In this document: positions 49,509 to 49,744 of the stretch, one piece after another
Position numbering within the stretch: the first letter of the stretch is position 1
Layout of the letters: every line of letters begins with the position of its first letter
Source of the DNA: Coriobacteriia bacterium
GTDB taxonomy: Bacteria; Actinomycetota; Coriobacteriia; WRKU01
DNA: 49,744 nt
Direction of reading: 5' to 3'
NCBI GenBank assembly: GCA_009777935.1
Contig: WRKU01000010.1
Coordinates: 1 to 49,744, forward strand
The notes under the pieces: generated by a model
Seen by the model: the letters and a program-made list of their open reading frames with translations, nothing else
Databases searched by the model: none
Told to the model about the DNA's origin: nothing
Translations under genes and position numbers: made by a program

Positions 49509-49591
49509 ACTGATATTTTGAACAAAATGCCATGTCGAAAACTACCTAATTTAACTGCACTTTTGTATAGGTCATATTTAAGGATTCCTGT

Positions 49592-49616
49592 TTCAAATCC
49601 GGGCGTCGCCTCCAAG
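49592..49616. repeat. Right attachment repeat
   Basis: An exact copy of the 25 bases at 42761-42785 (T-arm to CCA plus AG of tRNA-Cys) without the rest of the tRNA. It marks the right end of the island. The 128 bases beyond it to the window end contain no gene I can support. Confidence 0.92.
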
Positions 49617-49744
49617 TGTTCGTGTAACTTTGTTCGGGGTTTTAGGAATCGATGTACCTGACCATCATAGCGCATCTAGCTCCACAGATGTAGATAGTTA
49701 GGATTGCTTGCACGATCTCCATTGTGCGCTACATGAGCCTGCCT

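Larger units (their letters stand above)
42786..49616. mobile_element. Genomic island inserted at tRNA-Cys
   Basis: The 6.8 kb between the two 25-bp repeats is visibly AT-richer than the rest of the window, has looser gene spacing and carries genes unrelated to the flanks: unknown proteins, a nucleotidyltransferase/XRE module, a phosphoesterase, small membrane proteins, a folate enzyme and a bactofilin-like protein. No integrase, excisionase or transfer gene is seen, so it is either a remnant or depends on an enzyme encoded elsewhere. The first 258 bases (42786-43043) hold no gene, only AT-rich sequence with TGCGCCATT twice. Confidence 0.85.

Noticed and set aside
49290-49661. 123-residue frame at the right end
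   Set aside because: It lies opposite the bactofilin-like gene and crosses the attachment repeat; its composition is that of a shadow frame.

Overview
This 49.7 kb window reads as chromosome of an anaerobic, fairly GC-rich bacterium with many GTG starts. The best guess is an actinobacterium of the Coriobacteriia type. This is inferred from the gene content (ferredoxin-dependent 2-oxoacid oxidoreductase, complex I without its NADH module, 2-hydroxyacyl-CoA dehydratase activases, a GshF-type glutathione enzyme) and not from a marker gene. Most genes lie on the + strand in tight, overlapping operons.

Layout. 1-4.1 kb: the 3' end of a lectin-fold-like surface protein gene (GVRPALWV ending), a perfect 14-bp hairpin, ribonuclease HII, a DUF4143-type AAA ATPase behind a 29-bp direct repeat, and on the minus strand an Avd-like four-helix protein plus a reverse transcriptase with diversity-generating-retroelement (DGR) signatures. 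4.1-9.7 kb: a four-subunit 2-oxoacid:ferredoxin oxidoreductase, an XRE-cupin regulator, an acyl-CoA synthetase and a VTT membrane protein. 9.7-11 kb: a second DUF4143 ATPase behind another direct repeat. 11-17.2 kb: a heme-uptake locus (permease, ATPase, NEAT/FIVAR surface protein, Shp-like protein, IsdE-like lipoprotein) with a ribbon-helix-helix/PIN toxin-antitoxin pair inside it. 17.2-19.8 kb: a glycosyltransferase, tRNA-Thr, an AbrB/PIN toxin-antitoxin pair and an A24 peptidase. 19.8-29.8 kb: nuoABCDHIJKLMN without nuoEFG. 29.8-32.6 kb: tmk, holB and a RicT/PSP1 protein. 32.6-42.3 kb: a bifunctional glutathione enzyme, a tandem-domain dehydratase activase and its separate HgdB-like partner, then a second XRE-cupin plus acyl-CoA synthetase pair and a P-loop ATPase. 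42.3-42.8 kb: a hairpin-rich non-coding stretch, tRNA-Gly and tRNA-Cys.

42.8-49.6 kb is a visibly AT-richer genomic island bounded by a perfect 25-bp repeat of the tRNA-Cys 3' end. It carries unknown proteins (one HEPN-like), a nucleotidyltransferase/XRE module, a phosphoesterase, small membrane proteins, a methylenetetrahydrofolate reductase and a bactofilin-like protein. I see no integrase in it.

How the genes fit together (inference): the oxoacid oxidoreductase makes acyl-CoA and reduced ferredoxin. The 11-subunit complex I could oxidise that ferredoxin and pump ions. The two acyl-CoA synthetases, each behind its own XRE-cupin regulator, interconvert carboxylates and acyl-CoAs. The activases suggest 2-hydroxyacyl-CoA dehydration. 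The most noteworthy signals are the DGR-type RT/Avd pair whose template repeat is not visible, with a possible target end and hairpin at the left edge; the tRNA-Cys island; two palindromic elements forming the 5' ends of ATPase genes; and the structured stretch before tRNA-Gly.
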